From positions 62,001 to 126,000 of the forward strand of contig JAYQBG010000002.1 in the NCBI GenBank assembly GCA_038137215.1: a stretch of 64,000 nucleotides of DNA. The letters run 5' to 3'. Source of the stretch: JABJAG01 sp038137215. GTDB taxonomy: Bacteria > Pseudomonadota > Alphaproteobacteria > UBA6615. This document shows, one piece after another, positions 45,135-52,637 of this stretch (position 1 is the stretch's first letter; each line of letters starts with the position of its first letter). Both the position numbers and the translations under genes were made by a program. The notes under the pieces were generated by a model. It searched no databases. It was not told the origin of the DNA and was given only the letters and a program-made list of their open reading frames with translations.

Positions 45135-46337
45135 ATGACCACGAACACGAATGACGGCGTCGGTCGCGCCGGCGAAAGCATCGCAGTGGAACCCGCGGTC
45201 ACGGACCTGCCGGGGCACTTCCTCGTGCTCGGGGCAGAAGAGCCGATGAATCTTGTCTCGGGCCAGTTGCTGGGGCCTTTCACGGTGGCGTATCAGACCT
45301 ACGGCACCCTCAACGCTGAGAAAACCAATGCCATTCTGGTCTGTCACGCCCTGACCGGCGATCAGTATGTGGCCGAACCCCATCCCGTCACCGGGCGGCC
45401 GGGCTGGTGGGAGCGCCTTGTCGGACCCGGCAAGACCGTGGACACGGATTCCTATTTCGTCATTTGCGTGAATGTGCTCGCCGGCTGCATGGGCTCGGCG
45501 GGGCCGAAGGATATCGACCCCACAACCGGACAGCCCTTCGGGCTGAATTTCCCGCTGATCACTATCACCGACATGGTTGCGGCCCAGAAGCTCGTGGTCG
45601 AGCATCTGGGGATCACGCAGTTGTTTGCCGTGATCGGCGGCTCCATGGGCGCCATGCAGACCCTGGAATGGGCCGCGCGCTATCCCGAGATGGTCTATTG
45701 CGCGATCCCGATTGCAGGTGCCGCCCGCCATTCCGCACAGAACATCGCGTTTCACGAGGTCGGACGCCAGGCGATCATGGCCGACCCGAAATGGGACGGC
45801 GGCAACTACTATGCCGCCTCGGATCCACCCGAGCGCGGCCTGGCCGTGGCACGCATGGCGGCTCACATCACCTATTTGTCGGATTCTGCCCTGCACACGA
45901 AGTTCGGGCGGAACCTGCAGGACCGACAGGCGATCACCTTCGGTTTCGATGCGGATTTCCAGATCGAGAGTTACCTGCGCCATCAGGGCCGCTCCTTCGT
46001 CGAGCGGTTCGACGCGAACTCGTATCTCTATATCACCCGGGCCATGGACTATTTCGACATCGCCGCCGAGCATGGGGACAATCTGGCCAGCGCCTTTGAG
46101 GGCTCTCCGGTGCGCTTCTGCCTGATCAGTTTCACCTCGGACTGGTTGTTCCCGACCAGCGAGTCCCGCCGGATCGTGCATGCCCTCAACGCGGTGGCCG
46201 CCTCGGTCAGTTTTGTCGAAATCGAGACTGAATCCGGGCACGATGCCTTTCTGCTCGAGGAGCCGGAGTTCTTTCGAATCCTCTCCGGGTTTCTGCGCGG
46301 TGCTGCCGATCAGCGCGCGCTGGGGGATGCGACATGA
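45135..46337 (+). CDS. metX: homoserine O-acetyltransferase
   Basis: A 400-residue alpha/beta-hydrolase acyltransferase that activates homoserine for methionine synthesis. NAILVCHALTGDQYV is the oxyanion strand, IGGSMGAMQTLEWAARYPE contains the nucleophile Ser, and TESGHDAFLLE the catalytic His. The open frame begins at 45081, but the promoter analysis places the transcript start later, so the ATG at 45135 is chosen. Acetyl versus succinyl specificity cannot be proved; the family default is acetyl. It overlaps metW by four bases. Confidence 0.93.
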   Translation: MTTNTNDGVGRAGESIAVEPAVTDLPGHFLVLGAEEPMNLVSGQLLGPFTVAYQTYGTLNAEKTNAILVCHALTGDQYVAEPHPVTGRPGWWERLVGPGKTVDTDSYFVICVNVLAGCMGSAGPKDIDPTTGQPFGLNFPLITITDMVAAQKLVVEHLGITQLFAVIGGSMGAMQTLEWAARYPEMVYCAIPIAGAARHSAQNIAFHEVGRQAIMADPKWDGGNYYAASDPPERGLAVARMAAHITYLSDSALHTKFGRNLQDRQAITFGFDADFQIESYLRHQGRSFVERFDANSYLYITRAMDYFDIAAEHGDNLASAFEGSPVRFCLISFTSDWLFPTSESRRIVHALNAVAASVSFVEIETESGHDAFLLEEPEFFRILSGFLRGAADQRALGDAT

Positions 46338-46972
46338 CCCCGGCCGAAACCAGCCATGCCGCGCGCGTGCGCATCGACCAGGAACTCATCGCGGAGATGA
46401 TCGCGCCCGGCAGCCGCGTGCTCGATGTGGGTTGTGGCGACGGCGTGCTGCTCGACATTTTGGTGCATGAGCGCCAGGTCGACGGGCGCGGCATTGAACT
46501 CAGCCAGGAGGGTGTGAACGGCTGCGTCTCGCGCGGGCTGGCGGTCGTCCAGGGCGATGCCCAGACCGACCTGCACAATTATCCCGACGATGCCTTCGAC
46601 TACGTCATTCTGTCCCAGACCCTGCCCGCGATCTTCGATGTCAAAGGTGTCCTGGGCGAGATGCTGCGCATCGGCCGGCGCGGCGTGGTCAGCTTCCCCA
46701 ATTTCGGCTACTGGCGGGTCCGCGCAAAGCTGTTCTTCGGTGGCCGCAGTCCGAATTCCGAGAGCCTGCCCAACGCCTGGTACGAATCCCCGAACATCCG
46801 GTTTTTCACACTCACCGATTTTACCGACCTGCTCGACGAACTGGGCTTCGTCACCGAGCGCATCGTCACCATCGGCGGCAGTGGCAATACCGGCACCCGG
46901 TCCCATATCGGACACTGGACCAACCTGCTGACCGAGCAGGCTGTCTTCGTGATCAGCCGCAAACCGGACTAG
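46334..46972 (+). CDS. metW: methionine biosynthesis protein MetW
   Basis: A 212-residue SAM methyltransferase-fold protein that works with MetX in methionine synthesis in many proteobacteria. The SAM-binding loop is SRVLDVGCGDGVLLDIL (residues about 28-44). GRGIELSQEGVNGCVSRGL and VILSQTLPAIFDV follow, and the characteristic C-terminal block NFGYWRVRAKLFFGGRSPNS is present. Start overlaps the end of metX. Its 3' end overlaps the convergent methyltransferase gene by four bases. Confidence 0.94.
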   Translation: MTPAETSHAARVRIDQELIAEMIAPGSRVLDVGCGDGVLLDILVHERQVDGRGIELSQEGVNGCVSRGLAVVQGDAQTDLHNYPDDAFDYVILSQTLPAIFDVKGVLGEMLRIGRRGVVSFPNFGYWRVRAKLFFGGRSPNSESLPNAWYESPNIRFFTLTDFTDLLDELGFVTERIVTIGGSGNTGTRSHIGHWTNLLTEQAVFVISRKPD

Positions 46973-47724
46973 TCGGCCACCGGACTGCGGGCCGATTGCG
47001 GGGATGGCGCCGGCGCGGGCATATAGACCCGCCGTCGCGCCGTCTTGCCGTCGGCCGCAGCGCCATAAATCTGCTTGGTGGCCTCGACAATGGCCACGCC
47101 ACCGAGCGGGCTGAACCACCTCTCGCCGATCCGCTCCCAGGCCGGGGCGGCCGTCACCCAGAAGCGGCGGCGCGACGGCGCGAAGAACAGCGCGCGGGTT
47201 TCGCGGACCGGCGTAAACATGGACTGCCGCAAAACCCGGTTGAGTTGCTCCATGGAATAGGGATGCCCGTGTCCGAAGGGTGTGTGATCGGCCCGCGCCC
47301 AGATCGAGCGACGGTTCGGCACCACCACGATCAGCCGTCCGCCATCCGAGAGCACGCGCCACATTTCCCGCAGCAGATGACCCGCGTTCTCGCTGGATTC
47401 GAGGCCGTGAACCATCACGATCCGGTTGATCGAGAGATCCGGCAGAGGGATTTCATCCTCCCGCGCCACCAGAGAGAGGTTCTTTTCACCCGGTGACCCG
47501 GACGGCCAGGTCAGGACCCCCATGCGGTCGGGCATCACGGCACAGACCCGCAGGGCTTCGTCCAGATAGGGGCGCAGATACGGCGTGGCATAACCAAAGC
47601 CGAGCAAACTCATACCGCCAACATCCGGCCACAGGGCGCGTATCTGGCGGTTCACCATACGCCGGGCCACGGCGCCCAGACTGGTGGCGTAGAAATCGCG
47701 AAGATCGACAACGTCAAACGACAT
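46969..47724 (-). CDS. class I SAM-dependent methyltransferase
   Basis: A 251-residue methyltransferase-domain protein. The early LLGFGYATPYLRPYLDEA stands in for motif I (G-G region, somewhat divergent), and LPDLSINRIVMVHGLESSEN is motif II with LREMWRVLSDGGRLIVVVPN as motif III. The remaining C-terminal portion (SMEQLNRVLRQSMFTPVRET, SPLGGVAIVEATKQIYGA) is conserved in a group found near metW and glyoxalase genes in alphaproteobacteria. The target is unknown. It converges on metW with a four-base overlap. Confidence 0.82.
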   Translation of the reverse strand: MSFDVVDLRDFYATSLGAVARRMVNRQIRALWPDVGGMSLLGFGYATPYLRPYLDEALRVCAVMPDRMGVLTWPSGSPGEKNLSLVAREDEIPLPDLSINRIVMVHGLESSENAGHLLREMWRVLSDGGRLIVVVPNRRSIWARADHTPFGHGHPYSMEQLNRVLRQSMFTPVRETRALFFAPSRRRFWVTAAPAWERIGERWFSPLGGVAIVEATKQIYGAAADGKTARRRVYMPAPAPSPQSARSPVAD

Positions 47725-47822
47725 GGCGCGAGGTTAACACAGATGACGGCACGCCAGCGGAGACCGTATAGTCGCGCGCAAGACACCAGAGTGATCGGAT
47801 GATCGCGACCGAAAGGAAGACT

Positions 47823-48425
47823 ATGAAGCTCATTTACTCGGCAGCCTCACCCTATGCCCGCAAGGCGCGCGCCGCAGCCATCGAGACCGGCATCGCGGAC
47901 AAGATCGACATGGAAGAGATCAACCCCTGGGCCGATCCGGACGGCTACCGCGCCATCAATCCCGTGGGCAAGGTGCCCGCATTGATCCGCGATGACGGAC
48001 CCGCGCTCTATCAGTCCAACATCGTCTGTGAATTCCTCGATGCTCAGGGCGGCACGAAAATCTATCCCGCGGCAGGACCGGACCGGTGGACCGCGTTGCG
48101 TCAGCTGGCCGCTGCCGACGGCATCCTCGATGCTTCCGTGCTGAACCGCATGGAGGGCATGTTTCACGAGGGCGAAGCCGCATCCCAGAAGCTCATCGAC
48201 CGCCAGGAACTTTCCGTCAACGAAGCGCTCGACCAACTCGAAGACGAGGCCGATGATCTGAACGGCCCGGTCACGATCGGCCAGATTACGGTCGCCTGTG
48301 CGCTCGGATATCGCGACTTCCGTTTCGCGGACACCGACTGGCGCAGCGCCCGTCCCAAACTGGCGGGCTGGTACGAGACCTTCGCGCAACGCCCCTCGAT
48401 CAAAGCGACCGATCCGGACGCCTGA
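47823..48425 (+). CDS. glutathione S-transferase family protein
   Basis: A 200-residue GST of standard length. The N-terminal domain has YSAASPYARKARAAAIETG, the cis-proline loop NPVGKVPALIRDDGPAL and the glutathione-site YQSNIVCEFLDA. The C-terminal helical domain has ITVACALGYRDFRF and ends in PKLAGWYETFAQRPSIKATDP, the conserved closing motif. It is more ordinary than the tandem pair at 4188-5761 and not closely related to them. An AAGGAAG site precedes the ATG at 47823. It precedes a small cupin gene by two bases. Confidence 0.88.
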   Translation: MKLIYSAASPYARKARAAAIETGIADKIDMEEINPWADPDGYRAINPVGKVPALIRDDGPALYQSNIVCEFLDAQGGTKIYPAAGPDRWTALRQLAAADGILDASVLNRMEGMFHEGEAASQKLIDRQELSVNEALDQLEDEADDLNGPVTIGQITVACALGYRDFRFADTDWRSARPKLAGWYETFAQRPSIKATDPDA

Positions 48426-48427
48426 GT

Positions 48428-48874
48428 GTGAGCATCGACGGACTGGATGCCGGCGCGGTGGTCGAACTGCTCGGCCTCGAACCGCATCCCGAAGGCGGTC
48501 ATTACATCGAGACCTATCGCGACTTCGCAGCGGATGGCGGCCGGGGGAGCTGCTCTTCCATCTACTACCTGCTAGCCGCCGGTGAAGTTTCGGCCTGGCA
48601 CCGTGTCACCGAAGCCGATGAGATCTGGCACTGGTACGGCGGCGCGCCGCTGGCGCTGACCACGGCCGCGAGCGCGGGACCGGCCCGCACCTTTATCCTG
48701 GGCACCGATCTGCGGGCCGGTCAGGCACCCCAGGCCACGATCCCCGCCGGAGACTGGCAGACCGCCGTCTCGCAGGGCGAATGGTCGCTAGTCGGCTGCA
48801 CCGTCGCGCCGGCTTTCGAGTTTGCGTATTGGGAACTGGCGCCCGAAGGATGGGCGCCGGACGGCGCGTCCTAG
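48428..48874 (+). CDS. DUF985 cupin protein
   Basis: A 148-residue cupin_5 (DUF985) protein. The characteristic beginning ELLGLEPHPEGGHYIETYRD and the core SSIYYLLAAGEVSAWHRVTEADEIWHWYGG (shortened) with His/Glu metal-ligand positions are clear, as is WSLVGCTVAPAFEFAYWELA near the end. It starts at a GTG immediately after the GST stop and is presumably translated from the same message. Function of the family is uncertain. Confidence 0.87.
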   Translation: MSIDGLDAGAVVELLGLEPHPEGGHYIETYRDFAADGGRGSCSSIYYLLAAGEVSAWHRVTEADEIWHWYGGAPLALTTAASAGPARTFILGTDLRAGQAPQATIPAGDWQTAVSQGEWSLVGCTVAPAFEFAYWELAPEGWAPDGAS

Positions 48875-49554
48875 ACAAACAGGTCGTAGATCAGCGGTGT
48901 CACATTGAAGCCGCTGAGCAGCGCATAGATGCCAAAGCCGAACAGGATTCCGGCCGACACACGGTTCATCCAGACCTGATAGGTGCCGTCAACAAAGGGA
49001 CGGAACACCCCGGCGGTGGTTGAAATCGCCAGCCACCAGCCGGCAGAGCCCAGGAACACACCCACCACCAGGATCGAGGCGTTGCCAACCGAAGCGCCCG
49101 CATCGGTGATGCCGAGCGTGGCCAGCAACCCGGCAAAGGCAATCAGCGTGATCGGGTTTGTTACGGCGAGCATGAAGGTGGAGATGAAGTCCTTCACCAG
49201 GCTCTGGGTCACAACGCGATTTTCGTTTTCGTTCTCCGAGCGTTTGACCGGTTTTCGCGACCGCGTGCCGCGCGATCCGAACACGGTCCGGGCCGCAAGC
49301 ACGAAGAGCACAAACCCGCCGACAATCCGCAAATCGTCCTGGTGGGCCTCCAGCCAGTCCTTGACCGCGCTCACCCCGAACGCGGCAATCGCGCCAAACA
49401 GCGCATCGCCCACGGCCGCGCCGAGGCCCGAGAGCAGGCCATGCAGGCGCCCTTCGGCAAGGGTCCGTTGCACGCACAGCACGCCGACTGGTCCCACCGG
49501 CAATGCCAAGAAGAAACCGAAGATGATACCTTGGATGAGAATGTAGTCGGTCAC
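48871..49554 (-). CDS. LysE family translocator
   Basis: A 227-residue polytopic membrane exporter of amino acids or related small molecules. Family marks are the first helix GIIFGFFLALPVGPVGVLC, the glycine-rich GLLSGLGAAVGDALFGAIAAFG, and MLAVTNPITLIAFAGLLA with the NP pair. The start chosen is the GTG at 49554, giving a short N-terminus MTDYILIQ before the first helix; sequence upstream in frame is Arg-rich and shadow-like. A charged linker (SRGTRSRKPVKRSENENENR) separates the two halves. It converges on the DUF985 gene by a four-base overlap. Confidence 0.9.
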   Translation of the reverse strand: MTDYILIQGIIFGFFLALPVGPVGVLCVQRTLAEGRLHGLLSGLGAAVGDALFGAIAAFGVSAVKDWLEAHQDDLRIVGGFVLFVLAARTVFGSRGTRSRKPVKRSENENENRVVTQSLVKDFISTFMLAVTNPITLIAFAGLLATLGITDAGASVGNASILVVGVFLGSAGWWLAISTTAGVFRPFVDGTYQVWMNRVSAGILFGFGIYALLSGFNVTPLIYDLFV

Positions 49555-49652
49555 GTACGCTTCGCTGGTTTGCCGATGCTCACCCCCCGATGTGCGAGCC
49601 AGCTTCACAACGGTTCTAGCAGATTTGCGATAGATGCCAAGTTGCTGCCGGT

Positions 49653-50510
49653 CTAATCGATCCGCCGGGCCACGAATCTTTCCCGCGGCGTCATAAAAGC
49701 CACACGTGCGTCCACAAGCGCGAGCTCGCTGTTTGCCCGCTCCGCCGTGCAGGCGAAAATCGCGTGCAAACGGGACGCGCAATCCTCCAGCGCCGCCGGC
49801 ACATCGCCCATCCCGGTGAGATGCGCCGAGAACAGCGCGGCGGCCAGATCGCCCGCGCCGTGCGGGGCCCGGGCAAACGCAAACCGGGGCGTCCGGACCA
49901 TCCAGGCGGAATGCGCGTTCACCGCAGCCATCGCCACATGGTTTTCGGACACGGCCGGGCTTTCGAAGCTCGTGACCAGGACGCACCCGCCCGGGCGCAT
50001 CTTTGCGAGCAGATGCCGCGCCGCAGCAACCGGGTCGTCGCCGGACATCCCCGTCAGTTCCTCAAGCTCGAAGGCATTCGGGGTGAGTATATCTGCGCTG
50101 GCAAGCGCGATATCGCGAAAGAACTCGCCGAGACCATCAGCGACATACAGGCCGGTGTCCCGGTCCCCCATCACCGGATCGCAGCAGTAGCGCAGGTGCG
50201 GATTGGCCTGGCGCAGGCGTGCCACCTCGTCCCGGATCAGATCCGCCACCTCCCGCGACCCGAGATATCCGGTCAGCAGGAGATCGCAGGCCGCCGGAAC
50301 GCCACGGGGCACCAGCCCGTTCAGCAGGCCGCGGACCGTCGCGACCGGCAGCACTCCGCCGCCATTCTCGCGATAGCCGCCATGATTAGAGAGCACCGCG
50401 GTGGGAACCGGCCAGACGGTATGACCGAGCAGTTGCAACGGAAACGTGACCGCGCTGTTGCCGACATGACCGAAGGTCACCTGGGATTGTATGGAGAGGA
50501 TATCGACCAT
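49653..50510 (-). CDS. pdxY: pyridoxal kinase
   Basis: A 285-residue ribokinase-fold PdxY/PdxK enzyme phosphorylating pyridoxal and related vitamers. It begins MVDILSIQSQVTFGHVGNSA, with the strictly conserved GHVGNSAVTFPLQLLG, then TAVLSNHGGY. YCCDPVMGDRDTGLYV is the substrate region, DILTPNAFELEELTG the family signature and HGAGDLAAALFSAHL the ATP/anion-hole motif with the catalytic Asp. It ends 98 bases before the LysE start. Confidence 0.94.
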   Translation of the reverse strand: MVDILSIQSQVTFGHVGNSAVTFPLQLLGHTVWPVPTAVLSNHGGYRENGGGVLPVATVRGLLNGLVPRGVPAACDLLLTGYLGSREVADLIRDEVARLRQANPHLRYCCDPVMGDRDTGLYVADGLGEFFRDIALASADILTPNAFELEELTGMSGDDPVAAARHLLAKMRPGGCVLVTSFESPAVSENHVAMAAVNAHSAWMVRTPRFAFARAPHGAGDLAAALFSAHLTGMGDVPAALEDCASRLHAIFACTAERANSELALVDARVAFMTPRERFVARRID

Positions 50511-50633
50511 CGCCAGCCTTCATGCGACGAATTCGCGCCACGAGACAAGAATTCGTTTGACCGAAGCGAAACCGGCTTGATTCCCATGACATGCTCATTT
50601 GCCTGAATGCGGAGCTCGGATCTGACGCCTGAC

Positions 50634-50666
50634 AAAAAGCCCGGTGCGAAAGCGCCGGGCTTTTTT
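50634..50666. terminator. strong bidirectional intrinsic terminator upstream of pdxY
   Basis: A nine-base-pair stem GCCCGGTGC / GCGCCGGGC (one G-U) with a GAAA loop is flanked by AAAAA on the left and TTTTTT on the right, so it could terminate in either direction. No protein gene points at it from either side: pdxY begins to its left and is transcribed away from it. The likely source is a leftward transcript from the 50.69-51.56 kb region. A short rightward RNA starting after pdxY's start is the alternative. Confidence 0.88.
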
Positions 50667-50689
50667 GTGCCGAACATCCGTTACAGCGC

Positions 50690-51560
50690 CGAACCACCAC
50701 CGGACGCGCCATCACCGGAAAAGCAGAAGGCGCCAGGTGCATGGACGCGGAGCCCGTGACGCCTGACGCCTTCCTGATCTTCCGCTTCCCGGGGTTGCCC
50801 CCGTGACACATCAGACCTGACCCGTAACAACGAACGTTCCGTTTTGTGACGCGGACGGATCGCACCCCTGGCCGATACGTGTCCAACCCGTGTCACGCCC
50901 GGATACACCGCCGTTGCCAGCGCCGCATCCGCGTTCCCGAAGGAACCCGAAACTCCAGGTCCAGCATGGTCGCTGTGCCTTCCCGGTCCGCCCAGCCGCC
51001 CGAAGGCGCCTGTGTCGTTCCGGTCGGTCAGTCCCGAATTCCTGGCCGGCGAGAGCCTGGAGGCGGGACGCGGCTGCCGTTTCTGCAAGCCCCGACCGAA
51101 GCCGGGGTTCGCCAGCGTCACACTCCGCGAACGAACTATGCCGCCAAAACGACCGCCACCAACGCGACGATACCTTCCCCACCGGTCGGCCCCGCAGCAC
51201 CTGTCTGCCCGAAGGCATTCCGATGCGCCCAGACCTCCCGGCTCCGCCCGGCCTGCCAAACGCGGTTACCCGCCTCCGACACCCGAACGATGCGACGAAC
51301 CTCCACCGAGGGGAGCGGCTCCGAAGAACCATGTTCGCCTGCCGACTTCCCCGGACCTTCCGCCACACCTCGCGGCCCGACTTCCGATCCGGCGTTTCCG
51401 TCCCGCCCCGCGAGTCTCCCCCCCGGGGTCTCTCGAAGCGCCCGAACCGCCGCAGAGCGGTTGTCCGGACATGGCGGGAACAACGCCGACACGTCATTAA
51501 GTGCCCCATGATGTTCGACTGACAGGTCCCTCCCGGGCAATGCGCAATCGCGGCCACCAA
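50690..51560 (-). other. gene-poor, hairpin-rich region; candidate structured RNA
   Basis: About 870 bases have open frames on both strands but no protein family and unusual codons for this genome (frequent AGG, GGA, TTA, ACA), so I do not call a protein. Read on the minus strand, five hairpins have C(UUCG)G loops: 51317-51330, 51206-51217, 51090-51107 (perfect seven-base-pair stem), 50993-51012 and 50933-50946. A GCAA-capped hairpin is at 50790-50803. The reading runs into the intrinsic terminator at 50634-50666. I found none of the landmarks of RNase P RNA, tmRNA or SRP RNA. A decayed gene is the main alternative. Confidence 0.4.
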
Positions 51561-51609
51561 TCAGATTCCTGTGCAAAACTCGCAACACTGATCACAATCA
51601 CTCCACAGG

Positions 51610-51729
51610 TTTTCCACACTTCATGCATCCGTGGTGCGACAGTTGTTCGCAGAGCGGGCAACAATGCCCGATTTTCCAAGGTCTTGCGCCCTCTCGCGGA
51701 TTGACGAAACGGGGCAGACGGGTCTAAAC
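51610..51729 (+). promoter_or_regulatory. AT-richer regulatory region and putative sdh promoter
   Basis: The stretch before sdhC holds a DnaA-box-like TTTTCCACA (51610-51618). It also holds a promoter-like pair TTGACG (51701-51706) and TCTAAA (51723-51728) with a 16-base spacer. The transcript would start near 51736, leaving a leader of about 120 bases before the sdhC ATG. The surrounding 51560-51640 is noticeably richer in A/T than the flanks. Confidence 0.45.
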
Positions 51730-51856
51730 CGCATCATCTCATTCATCCCGAATCCGTTTCGGCGCGTAGGAAGCCACGAACGATTGAGGATGGACAAAAG
51801 TCACTGAGGCCCGGCGCAACTCTGTTCCGTACCTCGCTCCAATGACAGGGGGCCGC

Positions 51857-52252
51857 ATGGCGACCAACAACAGACCGCTTTCCCCGCACCTTCAGGTCTA
51901 TCGCCCACAGCTGACATCGGTGCTTTCGATCCTGCATCGCGCCACAGGCATCGGCCTGGCCGCCGGCACCTTGCTGCTGGTGTGGTGGCTGATTGCATCG
52001 GCGACCGGACCTACGGCATTCGACTTGGTTCAGAGTTTCATCGGCTCGCTTCTGGGCCGCTTGTTGCTTCTGGCCTGGTCCTTCGCGCTGTTCTACCACC
52101 TGTGCAACGGCATCCGGCACCTGGTCTGGGACACCGGCAGAGGCTTTGAACTCAAGACCGCCTATGCATCGGGCTGGCTGGTTGTGATCTCGGCCGCCGT
52201 TCTGACCGTCATTTGCTGGGTCGCGGGCTACATCTCTCTGGGAGGCGTCTGA
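51857..52252 (+). CDS. sdhC: succinate dehydrogenase cytochrome b556 subunit
   Basis: A 131-residue membrane subunit of complex II. The N-terminal signature RPLSPHLQVYRPQLTSVLSI and SILHRATGIGLAAG are diagnostic, and the heme-ligand His is in HLCNGIRHLVWD of the second helix. Three transmembrane helices are evident. The ATG at 51857 is preferred to 51842 because it has a GGGGGCC site and gives the family start MATNNRPLSPHL. It ends two bases before sdhD. Confidence 0.94.
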   Translation: MATNNRPLSPHLQVYRPQLTSVLSILHRATGIGLAAGTLLLVWWLIASATGPTAFDLVQSFIGSLLGRLLLLAWSFALFYHLCNGIRHLVWDTGRGFELKTAYASGWLVVISAAVLTVICWVAGYISLGGV

Positions 52253-52254
52253 CC

Positions 52255-52635
52255 ATGAGCCTACGCACGCCGCTCGGCCGCGCACGCGGCATGGGTTCTG
52301 CCAAAACCGGAACCGGTCACTGGTGGGCCCAGCGCGTCACCGCGCTGGCCCTCATCCCGCTCGTGATCTGGTTCGTCATCTCGATGATCATCGTCACCGG
52401 TGCAGATCATGAAGCCGCACTGGCCTTTATCGGCAGTCCGATCAACGCCGTGCTGCTGACCCTTCTGATCATCGCCGTGTTCCATCACGGCCAGCTTGGC
52501 CTTCAGGTGGTGATCGAGGACTACATTCAAACGAAGTGGCTTGAAGTCGCCCTGATCCTCGCAGTCAAGGGTGCGGCCATCTTCCTCGGCGTGGCTTCGG
52601 TCTATGCCGTCATCGCAATCGCACTGGGAGGCTGA
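52255..52635 (+). CDS. sdhD: succinate dehydrogenase hydrophobic anchor subunit
   Basis: A 126-residue three-helix membrane subunit. It has the family-typical RTPLGRARGMGSAKTGTGHWWAQRVTALAL (shortened), with WAQRVTA in the first helix, and FHHGQLGLQVVIEDYI in the second, including the heme/quinone-site His pair and Asp-Tyr. The ATG at 52255 follows sdhC by two bases; the longer frame from 52213 is inside sdhC. Confidence 0.93.
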   Translation: MSLRTPLGRARGMGSAKTGTGHWWAQRVTALALIPLVIWFVISMIIVTGADHEAALAFIGSPINAVLLTLLIIAVFHHGQLGLQVVIEDYIQTKWLEVALILAVKGAAIFLGVASVYAVIAIALGG

Positions 52636-52637
52636 CG

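Noticed and set aside
50811..51560. 249-codon minus-strand frame and overlapping frames in the hairpin-rich region
   Set aside because: Arg/Gly-rich translation without any family, codon use unlike neighbours, and several overlapping frames equally open; treated as non-coding.
50690..51560. RNase P RNA, tmRNA or SRP RNA in the hairpin-rich region
   Set aside because: The conserved GAGGAAAGTCC and ACAGAAA blocks of RNase P, the tmRNA tag region, and the SRP GGAAG-AGCAG loop are not found on either strand.
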